A DNA stretch of 64,000 nt from Actinoalloteichus hoggarensis (GTDB lineage Bacteria > Actinomycetota > Actinomycetes > Mycobacteriales > Pseudonocardiaceae). The notes under the pieces were generated by a model, which was not told the origin of the DNA, did not search any database, and worked only from the letters and a program-made list of their open reading frames with translations. Where the stretch lies: assembly GCF_002234535.1 (NCBI RefSeq), contig NZ_CP022521.1, forward strand, positions 3,534,001-3,598,000, written 5' to 3'. Shown one piece after another: positions 43,202-51,201 of the stretch; position 1 is the first letter of the stretch, and the number at the start of each line of letters is the position of its first letter. The position numbers were made by a program, and so were the translations under genes.

Positions 43202-44474
43202 TTATCTAAGAACCCCAGCAATCTTCGCTATCAGCTCCGACTCGGACATTCAGAAACCTGAGGATTCCGATCACAACACATCCTGCCGTCAGTTGCAAGG
43301 GATCCTCATGGCCGATCACTACGATGCACGCCTTGGAAGGCGCGATTCTCATCCTCTTCCTGTCGGTCCATCAGCCGCCTTTGTTCGCGCCACCAGCGAC
43401 ATTACGCGCCGCCGCCGGCCGGTACCCGGAAGGCACCGACATCGGCCGTACGACCGACGCGCAGACGCCGGACCGCGAACCCTGACGGCCGAACGAAGCA
43501 CAGACAGGCACCGGCCTGACGAGTCCCCTTCCGACGTTCCGCGGTCCACGGCGGCGGCCGCCCGCGCGGAGGTGGTTCGGCGTGGCCGAGGCCGCCATTC
43601 TCAGGATGACGCGGTACCCTCTTGCCCTGCCAGGCCGTGCCGTGTTCCCGGGGCCTCTCACTTCATCTCGCCCCACGGCCGTCCGGTGAGCGGTCCGAGA
43701 CGACAGCCGCTCACGACAGTCGACAGTCCGGTCAACCCCGGAACGGAATACGAGGTCACGGAATCGACGGCCCGCGAGATTCATCGCCCGCGACCTGTCC
43801 GCCGAGACGAGTTCATCACGGGCACGACGGCAGGTCGGACAGCCCGCACGCACCTGTTTCGCACTGCCACTCACCGCGACGGAGGTGGCATCCGTCTAGG
43901 CGCGGAGGACCGCGATTCCGCAGTCGGGCTTCGCGTGTGTACACCCGAATCGCATCGGTTCGGTGATCGCACGCCGAGGGCCGTCAGGCATCGCTCCGTA
44001 CCTCAGGCGTTCCTCGCGGCTCCTTCTCGAGAACACCGAACGACCACACCCTGACCTCCGCTTCATTTTTTCGGCAAGACATTCGCGGTGACAGGGATGC
44101 CGACCGGTTGTCTCCCGTGCGTCCGCCGCCGTAAGCGACCCCGCCCCCCGATCACCGCCTTGTCAGGTTCGGAGTCGCCACTTCGTCTCTCGGATGCCGT
44201 CGACGGCCCGTTTCGCACCGCCTCCCCCACCAGCGTCCGACCTTCCGCTCATCTCGATGCGACGCCCGCACCGACGTCGACGATCTGACCGTGAATCACC
44301 GCACCGGACATCTCGTCGACGGCGAGGCCTCGTGCTCGCGGGAACCGTTCGAACCGACACCGGCGAAGGATCGGCTCCGTTCTCCTTTCCAGGATCCGAG
44401 AACGACGGACCCTCCCGGAACCCGCCTATTTCACTGAATCACTTTCGGGTGACTATTGATCGCACAGAAGTTGG
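43202..44474. other. Gene-poor right border of cluster with possible remnants
   Basis: This 1.27-kb region has no gene I can support. Open frames are Arg-rich and lack ribosome sites. The first ~100 bases should hold the promoter for the P450 operon. Around 43729-43765 the plus strand translates to VNPGTEYEVTESTA, which resembles VHPGVEYELTRTA in the MaoC domain at 33831-35273; it may be a decayed copy. The last 70 bases are AT-richer. Confidence 0.4.
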
Positions 44475-44726
44475 ATGATGACGACCAGGAAGGCCACCGA
44501 TCTTGACGCTCTCGATGAGCCGCCTAGACAATCGATGGGCCCGTCGGCGACCGCCGACGCCGCGGATCTCGATCGGAGCACGATGAGTCGATTCCTCTGG
44601 GTCTTCGCCCTGACCGCCGCAGTGCTGCCGGGCGCCGTCGCCCCTCGCGCCGCCGGCCCCTGTGATCACCTCAAGCCGAATACCTACGCGTATGTCGAGT
44701 GTATGAACGAGCATCGGTTCGGCTGA
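44475..44726 (+). CDS. Small hypothetical protein, possible secreted/anchored peptide
   Basis: The open frame is 83 residues. Translation could also start at ATG 44583 (GGAG 7-8 nt upstream), giving 47 residues that begin with a hydrophobic segment FLWVFALTAAVLPGAVAP and end with PCDHLKPNTYAYVECMNEH, which contains two cysteines. That layout fits a small exported peptide with one disulfide. I do not recognise a family. No RiPP enzyme is adjacent, so a precursor role is not argued. Confidence 0.4.
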   Translation: MMTTRKATDLDALDEPPRQSMGPSATADAADLDRSTMSRFLWVFALTAAVLPGAVAPRAAGPCDHLKPNTYAYVECMNEHRFG

Positions 44727-44798
44727 GCCACGGCACGATCACGCCGGGCGGGGTGGCCGACGCCGCGGAGGGACGACCACGGGGCATTCCGGCCCGGC

Positions 44799-45160
44799 GC
44801 GACGGGCTGGCGCAACGATCCCGCCCGGTTCGTCCGGGGCACCCTCGCCGACCCTGAGTTCGATCCGGCGTTGCAGCTGATCGCCGTCGATCGGGTCACC
44901 GGCGACCACCTCGGTCTGGCCCGGGTGTGGACCCGGCGACCGAGGCCCCGACACGGGCTGATCGGCACCGCCGCCGAACACCGCGGGCGCGGCGTGGCAC
45001 GAGAACTCCTCGCCGGGTGTTCGCGGTGCCGCACGGCCGAGCGTTCCCGGAGGCGACCGGCGAGGCCGACGAACTGCACACGGCGCCGTACGCCCTGCCT
45101 CCCTCGGGGCGCGTCGCGAGGAAGGCGGCATCGAACTCCGCAGACGGCAGGCCACCTCCT
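44799..45160 (+). pseudogene. GNAT acetyltransferase pseudogene (frameshifted)
   Basis: Frame 3 reads NDPARFVRGTLADPEFDPAL, then LIAVDRVTGDHLGLARVW and GLIGTAAEHRGRGVARELL, which contains the GNAT acetyl-CoA motif (R-G-x-G-x-A). Near 45010 the reading must shift to frame 2 to continue as VFAVPHGRAFPEATGEADEL, the expected GNAT C-terminal strand and helix. No start codon with a ribosome site precedes it. The gene is therefore broken by at least one frameshift and probably lacks its 5' end. Confidence 0.65.
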
Positions 45161-45401
45161 GACCTCCCCGGCCCGCACGGTGTCCACCGGGTGCCGCAGG
45201 CGCGCGGCAAGTGGTGGCCGCCCGTCCGACAGGCCCGCCCTCAGCGGCTCCGACGTCGTTCCCGACGAGAACCCGACCGCGCGCCGTGCTGCGGCAGCCC
45301 GGCCGCCGGGTCCGCTGTGACCTGCCGTCCGTCCGCTCAGCCGCGGGCCGCGGCCGCGCCCGGCCGCCGCTCCGACCGGCGACGGGCCTCGCTCGACGCC
45401 C
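45161..45401. other. Intergenic, nothing recognised
   Basis: About 240 bases of extremely GC-rich DNA separate the GNAT remnant from the converging arginase-like gene. Open frames are Arg/Pro-rich artefacts. No clear hairpin was identified. Confidence 0.4.
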
Positions 45402-46301
45402 CTACCGCCGTCCCTCGAAGGCCGCGACGAGCGCGTCGGTGAGCTCGGCGCCGTAGCGGCCGTCCGGATCGAGATCCGGGTCGTAGATCGTCACGTTGAG
45501 GCCGACACAGCGTTCGTCGGCGAGCATCGGACGCAGCAGGTCGAGAAGCTCGTCGTACTGAAGACCGCCGGGGTCGGGTGCGTCGACGGCGGGGAGCACG
45601 TCGATGTCGAGGACGTCCACGTCGAGGTGCACCCAGAAGCCGTCGAGGCCGTCGAAGTGTCGCAGGGTCTGTGCGGCCACCTCGGCGGGGCCGTCGGCCT
45701 GGATTCGCGGCGCCGTCCGACAGGCGATGCCCGCCTCGGCCAGATTCGCGACGTCCTCGTCCTCGGCCCGGTTGCCGAGCACGACGACGTCACCGTCCTG
45801 AAGGTACGGGCCCAGGCCGTCGATGTCGGTGACGTCGGCCCGGCCGCGGCCGGTGGCCAGGGCGAGCGTCTCCCCCGCGGCCGCGCCGGACCGGCCCGCC
45901 TGCGCCAGGCGGAGGAAGTCCGCGCTGCCGTCGAAGTACGCGAGTCCGTAGCGGCCTCGGCGGCGCAGGCCCAGCAGCGGAGCCAGGAGGATGCTGCAGT
46001 CGCCGCCGAGGAGGACCGGGAACTCGCCCCGATCCAGGTGGCGCGCGACCCGGTCGGCCAGGCGCGCGGTGTACTCGGCGATCGCCGCGCCGTTGAAGAG
46101 CCCGTCACCCGGTGACCAGTCCGAGACGTCGTACCTCGGCGCTACCACGTGACCCGCGTCCCGTGCGCCGATCCTGTGCGGCAGGCCCTGATCTCGCAGC
46201 GCCCCGGCCAGTTTGTAGCAGCCGGGCAGGACACCGGGGGCGGGCATCCGCAGACCGAGGTTGGAGGGCGCGTCCAGCACGACGATCGGGCTCATCGCCA
46301 C
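45402..46301 (-). CDS. Arginase/agmatinase-family protein, altered metal site
   Basis: The product is 299 residues, or 297 from the second ATG. The ureohydrolase fold motifs are recognisable: LLGGDCSILLAPL, AYFDGSADFLRL and HLDVDVLD. In true arginases these read GGDHS, DAHxD and DxDxxD; here the first His is Cys and the second is Ser, so two of the usual manganese ligands are replaced while the DVDxxD cluster is kept. The protein may bind metal differently, use another guanidino substrate or be non-catalytic. It lies outside the thiopeptide cluster. Confidence 0.82.
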   Translation of the reverse strand: MAMSPIVVLDAPSNLGLRMPAPGVLPGCYKLAGALRDQGLPHRIGARDAGHVVAPRYDVSDWSPGDGLFNGAAIAEYTARLADRVARHLDRGEFPVLLGGDCSILLAPLLGLRRRGRYGLAYFDGSADFLRLAQAGRSGAAAGETLALATGRGRADVTDIDGLGPYLQDGDVVVLGNRAEDEDVANLAEAGIACRTAPRIQADGPAEVAAQTLRHFDGLDGFWVHLDVDVLDIDVLPAVDAPDPGGLQYDELLDLLRPMLADERCVGLNVTIYDPDLDPDGRYGAELTDALVAAFEGRR

Positions 46302-46392
46302 ACTCTATGTTCACGACGCGGGACCGCCCCACGCCGCTCTGACCGCGAGGCGGGTACCCGCCGTCTTCGGCCGGAGCCGTCTCGCGGAGGTC

Positions 46393-47130
46393 TCAGGCGG
46401 CGCGGTCGACCTTGGCGTTCGCCCGCGCTCGCGAGGGCCCGTCCGCACCGCGCAGCAGGCGGACGGCGGCGGGCAGCGCGCCGGGCCGGTCGTCGTCGTC
46501 CGAATCCCCGACGCGGGACGGCCCGGGGAGCCCCTTCTCCCGCTCGCCTCGGGACACGAAGATCAACAGAATCACTCCGACGAACACCAGCCCGTGGGAG
46601 AGCACCCGCTCCGGCGTCGCCAGGCCGGCGATCAGGTCGGCGATCGAGACCACCCCCAGCACCAGCGCGAAACCGCCGAGCATCGGCAGCTGTCCCGCCG
46701 CGGCGTGGGTCCGCACGGCGGCCCAGAGCAGTCCGACACCCAGTGCGAGGTTCCACGCCGCGCTCTCGTTGATCAGGTGCCCCGCCATGAGTCCCGGCTC
46801 GTGGGCGGCGTGCACGTGCTCGCCGAAGCCGAACAGCTGAGCCGCGCCGAGCACGATCTGCGCGATCGCGACGAGGCCCAACAGGATTCGCCGCATCGGC
46901 GGGCGCTGCGGCGCGGCGCGGTACGGCAGCGTCATGATGCGGGCCGTGAGGTCGGGGACCTCCGGCGCGGCCCGGACGTGCATCGAACGGCGCAGCTCGG
47001 TGACGGAGCGCTCCCAGGCCTGGCAGGCGGTGCAACTGCCGAGGTGCCCGGTGATCTCCGACTCCGGCAGAACGGCGGTCTCGCCGTCGATACGCGCCGA
47101 CACGGCCTCCCGGTACTTCGCACAGTTCAT
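46393..47130 (-). CDS. Zinc-finger anti-sigma factor, membrane protein
   Basis: This 245-residue protein has an N-terminal zinc-binding anti-sigma domain with His29-xxx-Cys33-xx-Cys36 (ITGHLGSCTACQAW) and Cys3. Several membrane segments follow (ILLGLVAIAQIVLGAAQLFG, AAWNLALGVGLLWAAV, GGFALVLGVVSIADLIAG, VLSHGLVFVGVILLIFV) and then a hydrophilic tail. It is divergently transcribed from an ECF sigma gene 61 bases away and should hold that sigma factor inactive until a membrane or metal/redox signal arrives. Confidence 0.88.
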   Translation of the reverse strand: MNCAKYREAVSARIDGETAVLPESEITGHLGSCTACQAWERSVTELRRSMHVRAAPEVPDLTARIMTLPYRAAPQRPPMRRILLGLVAIAQIVLGAAQLFGFGEHVHAAHEPGLMAGHLINESAAWNLALGVGLLWAAVRTHAAAGQLPMLGGFALVLGVVSIADLIAGLATPERVLSHGLVFVGVILLIFVSRGEREKGLPGPSRVGDSDDDDRPGALPAAVRLLRGADGPSRARANAKVDRAA

Positions 47131-47191
47131 GCCCTGATTGTCGCCGCATCACGTGCTGGGTCACACCCGCACCTCGACTACTGTGAGGCCC
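47131..47191. promoter_or_regulatory. Divergent promoter region, anti-sigma / sigma
   Basis: Sixty-one bases separate the two divergent starts, so both promoters must lie here or overlap the coding ends. Autoregulation by the ECF sigma factor is usual for such pairs. I could not define a specific -35/-10 pair. Confidence 0.45.
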
Positions 47192-47770
47192 GTGACTCGC
47201 AAGGGCGATCGACTGGGCGACGAGCAGATCACCGCACTCGCGCTCGCCGCCGGTCGCGGGGATCGGTCGGCGCTGGAGGCATGGGTCCGTGCGACGCAGG
47301 CCGACGTCTGGCGGTTTCTCGCCCATCTCGACGGTCCCGGCGGCGCCGACGACCTGACACAGGAGACCTACCTCCGGGCGTTCACCGCGCTGCCCGGCTT
47401 CGCGGGCCGCTCCTCCTCTCGCACCTGGCTGTTCTCCATCGCCCGCCGCGTCGTGGTCGACCGAATTCGGTCGCGGGCGGCTCGCCCTCGGGTGTCCGCC
47501 GAGGTCGACTGGCAGCAGGCCGCCGAGGCCGACGCCGCGCGCAGGCATCGACGGTCGGCCGGCTTCGAGGACATCGTGGAGCTCAACATGCTGCTCGACT
47601 CGCTCGACGAGTCACGGCGTTCGGCGATCGTGCTCACCCAGGTCCTCGGTCTGTCCTATGCGGAGGCCGCGAAGGTCTGCGACTGCGAGGTCGGGACCAT
47701 CCGCTCGCGGGTGGCCCGGGCGAGGGACGACCTGCTCGCGGCCCGCGACCAGGCCCACGAGACCGGCTGA
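47192..47770 (+). CDS. ECF RNA polymerase sigma factor (SigC-like)
   Basis: The product is 192 residues from GTG 47192. Region 2 contains WRFLAHLDGPGGADDLTQETYLRAFTAL and RTWLFSIARRVVVDRIR, and region 4 has VLTQVLGLSYAEAAKVCDCEVGTIRSRVARARDDL. It resembles actinobacterial SigC-type factors by eye. In mycobacteria and corynebacteria SigC is linked to copper and respiratory functions, and here a CopD-CtaG protein and a copper ATPase lie 4-6 kb away. That regulatory link is only suggestive. Confidence 0.9.
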   Translation: MTRKGDRLGDEQITALALAAGRGDRSALEAWVRATQADVWRFLAHLDGPGGADDLTQETYLRAFTALPGFAGRSSSRTWLFSIARRVVVDRIRSRAARPRVSAEVDWQQAAEADAARRHRRSAGFEDIVELNMLLDSLDESRRSAIVLTQVLGLSYAEAAKVCDCEVGTIRSRVARARDDLLAARDQAHETG

Positions 47771-47782
47771 CGACGCCGTGTC

Positions 47783-47800
47783 CCGCCGGCGAATCGGCGG
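47783..47800 (+). terminator. Short hairpin after sigma gene
   Basis: CCGCCG (47783-47788) and CGGCGG (47795-47800) form a 6-bp GC stem with a 6-nt loop, 12 bases after the sigma stop and followed by TT. It is a plausible terminator between converging genes. Confidence 0.35.
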
Positions 47801-47892
47801 TTCCTGCCGCCCGCTCGCCGTCCCCGCGCTCGGCACGACGGGCGCCCCGCCCGGCACGACGGCGCCGCCGCTCCGCCTTCCCCCGGCCGGGC

Positions 47893-48720
47893 CTACGGGG
47901 GCGGCAGGCGGATTCGTGGCGCTCGCACCGCCCGGCTCACGACGTCGGACGCCGCGAGCGGGTCGGCGGCGTAGTGAATGCGCACCACCCCGTCGGCATG
48001 CCGCCGTGCCTCGGCGTTGACCCCGAAGACGGTGCGCAGCACCTCGGGGGTGAGCACCTCCAGGACGGGGCCGGTCGTCACGATCCGGCCGCCGTCGAGG
48101 ACCACCAGCTCGTCGCAGGCCCGCGCCGCCATCTCCAGTTCGTGCAGCACCGCCAGGGTGGTGATCCCCGTCGCACGCACCAGCTCCAGCAACTCGAACC
48201 GGGCGCGGACGTCCAGGTGGTTGGTGGGCTCGTCGAGGATGAGCAGCCGGGGCTCCTGTGCCAGCGCCCTGGCGACGAGGACGCGCTGGCGCTCGCCGCC
48301 GGACAGCGTCCCGAACGCCCGATCGGCGAAGTCGACCGTCGCCGTCCTGGCCATGGCGTCCCGGACGACGTCGTGGTCCCGTGAACCGGGGCGCTCCAGC
48401 AGGCCGTGATGCGCTGTCCGCCCGAGCGCGACGACCTCGGCGGCGGTCAGCCCCGCCGAGGAGGCGTCGCTCTGGAGCACGGCAGCGGTACGGCGGGCCG
48501 CCTGGCGGGGGCCCAGCCGCCAGACCTCGTCGTCGCCGACGCGGACGACGCCCGCCTCGGGCCGCAGCGACCGATAGACCGACCGCAACACGGTCGTCTT
48601 GCCGCTGCCGTTCGGGCCGACGAGCCCGACGAAGGCACCCGGGGACACCTCGAAGGAGACGTCCTCGACGATCCGTCTTCCCGCGATGGCGAGGTCCACC
48701 TCGGACAGCTGCAGTCTCAT
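47893..48720 (-). CDS. ABC transporter ATP-binding protein (iron/siderophore/heme type)
   Basis: This 275-residue ATPase has Walker A GLVGPNGSGKTTVLRSV, signature LSGGERQRVLVARAL, Walker B LLILDEPTNHLDV and the switch His (AVLHELEMA). It is of the FecE/BtuD-like class. ATG 48720 overlaps the permease stop by four bases. It energises import by the adjacent permease and binding protein and is unrelated to thiopeptide export. Confidence 0.93.
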   Translation of the reverse strand: MRLQLSEVDLAIAGRRIVEDVSFEVSPGAFVGLVGPNGSGKTTVLRSVYRSLRPEAGVVRVGDDEVWRLGPRQAARRTAAVLQSDASSAGLTAAEVVALGRTAHHGLLERPGSRDHDVVRDAMARTATVDFADRAFGTLSGGERQRVLVARALAQEPRLLILDEPTNHLDVRARFELLELVRATGITTLAVLHELEMAARACDELVVLDGGRIVTTGPVLEVLTPEVLRTVFGVNAEARRHADGVVRIHYAADPLAASDVVSRAVRAPRIRLPPP

Positions 48721-49820
48721 GCGGCTTCCAATCCTCGGCCACGCCGAATCAGCCAGACGAAGAACGGCGCGCCGAAGACGGCCGTGACGATGCCCAACGG
48801 CAGTTCGTTGGGCGGGTCGACGGAGCGGGCCAGCAGGTCGACCAGTACCAGGTAGGACGCGCCGATCAGCGCCGACAGCGGGAGCAGTCGTCGGTGGTCG
48901 ACGCCGAAGGCCAGCCGCACCAGATGCGGGATCATCAGCCCCACGAAGCCGATGCCGCCCGCCACCGAGATCAACGACGCGGTGAGCAGTGAGGCGGTGA
49001 CCAGCAGGCCCACCCGAAGCCGCCACACGTCCACGCCCAGGGCGGTGGCCGACTCCTCGCCGGTGACCAGTGCGTTGAGCCGCCTGCCGTAGAGGACGAG
49101 CAGCCCGGTGCTCGCCAGGACGACGACGGCGGTGAGCGGCAGCTGCTCCCACTGGGCGCCCGCGACGCTGCCCAGCATCCAGAACATCACCCGTCGCAGC
49201 TCGTTCGGATTCGCCTGCAACTGGATGAAGCTGGTGACGGCGGCCAGCAGGTAGCCCACCGCGACGCCCGCGAGGACCAGCCGAGTCGGCACCAGCCTGC
49301 CGCCGTGCCTGCCGAGGGCGAAGACCAGGACCACGGCGAGCAGCGCGCCGAGGAACGCCGCGCCCGCGACCCCGAGGCCGGCGAGTCCCGCGAACACGCC
49401 GGAGGTGGCGGTCATGACGAGGACGGCGCCGACCGAGGCACCGGAGGAGATCCCGAGGATGTAGGGATCGGCCAGGGGGTTGGCGACCACGGCCTGCAGG
49501 ACGACGCCCGCGACCGACAGACCCGCCCCGCAGAGCGCGGCGAGCAGGACCCTGGGCACCCGGTACGTCCACAGGATCTGGTCGTCGACGACGTCGGCGG
49601 GCGGGCGCCCCGCCACCCGGTCGACGATCACCTGCCAGGCATCGGACAGCGCGATGTCGACGGAGCCGATCCCGATCGCCACCAGCATCGCCACGGCGAG
49701 CAGGACCGACAGGGCTGCCGCCAGCGGCGGCAGGGGAACCCGACCGAACGGTGCCGTGCCCCGCCGTTCGGCTCGCCGCCGGGCAGAGGTCCTCGGACGG
49801 GGCTGCGTCACCCGCACCAC
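48717..49820 (-). CDS. FecCD-family ABC transporter permease
   Basis: This 367-residue integral membrane protein has about nine to ten hydrophobic segments and the FecCD signatures WTYRVPRVLLAALCGAGLSVAG and NPLADPYILGISSGASVGAVL. GGIGFVGLMIPHLVRL is the ATPase-coupling helix. It has a GTG start one base after the binding-protein stop. It forms the channel for ferric-siderophore, heme or cobalamin uptake; the ligand is undetermined. Confidence 0.93.
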   Translation of the reverse strand: MVRVTQPRPRTSARRRAERRGTAPFGRVPLPPLAAALSVLLAVAMLVAIGIGSVDIALSDAWQVIVDRVAGRPPADVVDDQILWTYRVPRVLLAALCGAGLSVAGVVLQAVVANPLADPYILGISSGASVGAVLVMTATSGVFAGLAGLGVAGAAFLGALLAVVLVFALGRHGGRLVPTRLVLAGVAVGYLLAAVTSFIQLQANPNELRRVMFWMLGSVAGAQWEQLPLTAVVVLASTGLLVLYGRRLNALVTGEESATALGVDVWRLRVGLLVTASLLTASLISVAGGIGFVGLMIPHLVRLAFGVDHRRLLPLSALIGASYLVLVDLLARSVDPPNELPLGIVTAVFGAPFFVWLIRRGRGLEAA

Positions 49821-49821
49821 G

Positions 49822-50859
49822 TCAGAACCTCTCCGGGTGTGCCATGCGGGCGACGGCCTCGACGGCCTCCGCGTTGCTCGGGCCGAGGTAGATCGAGTCC
49901 GACAGCACGACGAAGTCCCCGTCGCGGGCGGCGGGCCACTGCGGGTACTCGTCGAAGAGCCGGTGGGCCTCCGACTCGGGGTCCGGGTGCCGGTAGCTCA
50001 CGATGACGACGCCGTCGACGGCGGCCCGCGCGGCCTGTTCGCGGCTCACGTCGGCGAACATGCCCTCGGAGGCGTCGCCGAAGGCGTTCGCCGCACCCGC
50101 GCGTGCCAGGACGTCGTTCCAGATGCCGGTGGCGCCGACGTCGCCGAGGCCGCCGGAACCCATGCTCATGCCGACGAACAGGACGAGGATGTTCTTCGGC
50201 TCCACCCCCGCCACCGCGGCCTCGACCGCCTCGATCGCCGCGCGCGACCGGGCGACGACCTCCTCGGCGCGATCTTCGACGCCGAAGATCCGGCCGAGGT
50301 CGGTGATCAGCTCATAGCTGTCCTCGATGACGGGCTCGCCCTCCACCGTGCCCGCCGCGCCACAGCTGCGGGCCGGGACGTAGCTGTTCGCCCCGAGCCG
50401 CCGCAGGTCCTCTCGGGTGGCGTGGCCGAGGTCGGCGGAGAAGCCGCCGTCGTAGGTGGCGAGCACGAAGTCCGGCCGCAGCTCGAGCATCGCCTCGCGC
50501 GGGATGTCGCCCGCCTCGGTGAGCGCGAGGCCTCCGGTGGGCAGCGCGTCGATCTCCTGCTGCCTGCCCTCGACCTCCGAGGTTCCGTAGTTCTGGGCGT
50601 TGGCCACGATCCGATCGCCCAGTCCCAGCGCGAGCATCGACGAGACCTCGGCGACCGAGCCGCCGTTCATCACCACGGTGCGCTCGGGCGGCGCGGGAAA
50701 GCTGTACTCGGTGCCGCAGTTCTCGATGACCACCGGATAGCCTGCCGGGCCGTCCCGCAACGCCGCGTCGGCGGGCCGGGCATCCGGTGCCGGGCTCGCG
50801 CATCCCGCCGAGAACATCAGGATCGCCGCCGCCACGGTGGCCGAACCTCGCCGAGTCAC
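49822..50859 (-). CDS. ABC transporter substrate-binding lipoprotein
   Basis: This 345-residue periplasmic-binding-like protein has an N-terminal lipobox (AAILMFSAGCASP) and FepB/BtuF-type segments such as ERTVVMNGGSVAEVSSMLALG, EAMLELRPDFVLATYDGGF and a C-terminal AVEAVARMAHPERF. The start is GTG 50859 with GAGGAG upstream; longer frames upstream are artefacts. It is the first gene of a three-gene importer operon. Ligands of this class are ferric siderophores, heme or cobalamin. Confidence 0.9.
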   Translation of the reverse strand: MTRRGSATVAAAILMFSAGCASPAPDARPADAALRDGPAGYPVVIENCGTEYSFPAPPERTVVMNGGSVAEVSSMLALGLGDRIVANAQNYGTSEVEGRQQEIDALPTGGLALTEAGDIPREAMLELRPDFVLATYDGGFSADLGHATREDLRRLGANSYVPARSCGAAGTVEGEPVIEDSYELITDLGRIFGVEDRAEEVVARSRAAIEAVEAAVAGVEPKNILVLFVGMSMGSGGLGDVGATGIWNDVLARAGAANAFGDASEGMFADVSREQAARAAVDGVVIVSYRHPDPESEAHRLFDEYPQWPAARDGDFVVLSDSIYLGPSNAEAVEAVARMAHPERF

Positions 50860-51201
50860 CACAGTCGTCTCCTCACTCCGTCGTCGCCACGCCCCGCGAC
50901 AGCGGCCGAGGGGCGTCGTTGACACGGTCGGGCCGACGGGACCGGAAGTTCCCGGGCCGCCGTGGGCGCTCCGGCGGCACATCGCGGCCGGGACGACGAC
51001 CGACGCCGCCGGGTTCCCGGCGCACACCGAGACCCGAGGCGTGACGATCGTCTCGCCTGCCCGCCCCGTCCACGGCGGCCGCCACCCGTCTCGGCACGCC
51101 GACCTGGCCCGATGTCGTGGCGGAGTCGCCAGGACGCCGCGAGGGGACCGCGCGGCCGCCGAAGGCCCGGGAACCTTCCGGGCCGCGGAGCCGACCCCTG
51201 G
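50860..51201. promoter_or_regulatory. Divergent intergenic region, importer / copper protein
   Basis: This 342-base region separates the leftward importer from the rightward CopD-CtaG gene. A consensus-like TTGACA lies at 50918-50923 on the plus strand, but I found no matching -10. No gene is supported inside it. Confidence 0.35.

Noticed and set aside
43140-44054. 304-residue plus-strand open frame at the cluster border
   Set aside because: It begins inside the opposite-strand P450 and is Arg/Thr-rich. Only one short motif resembles MaoC, so it is treated as possible debris.
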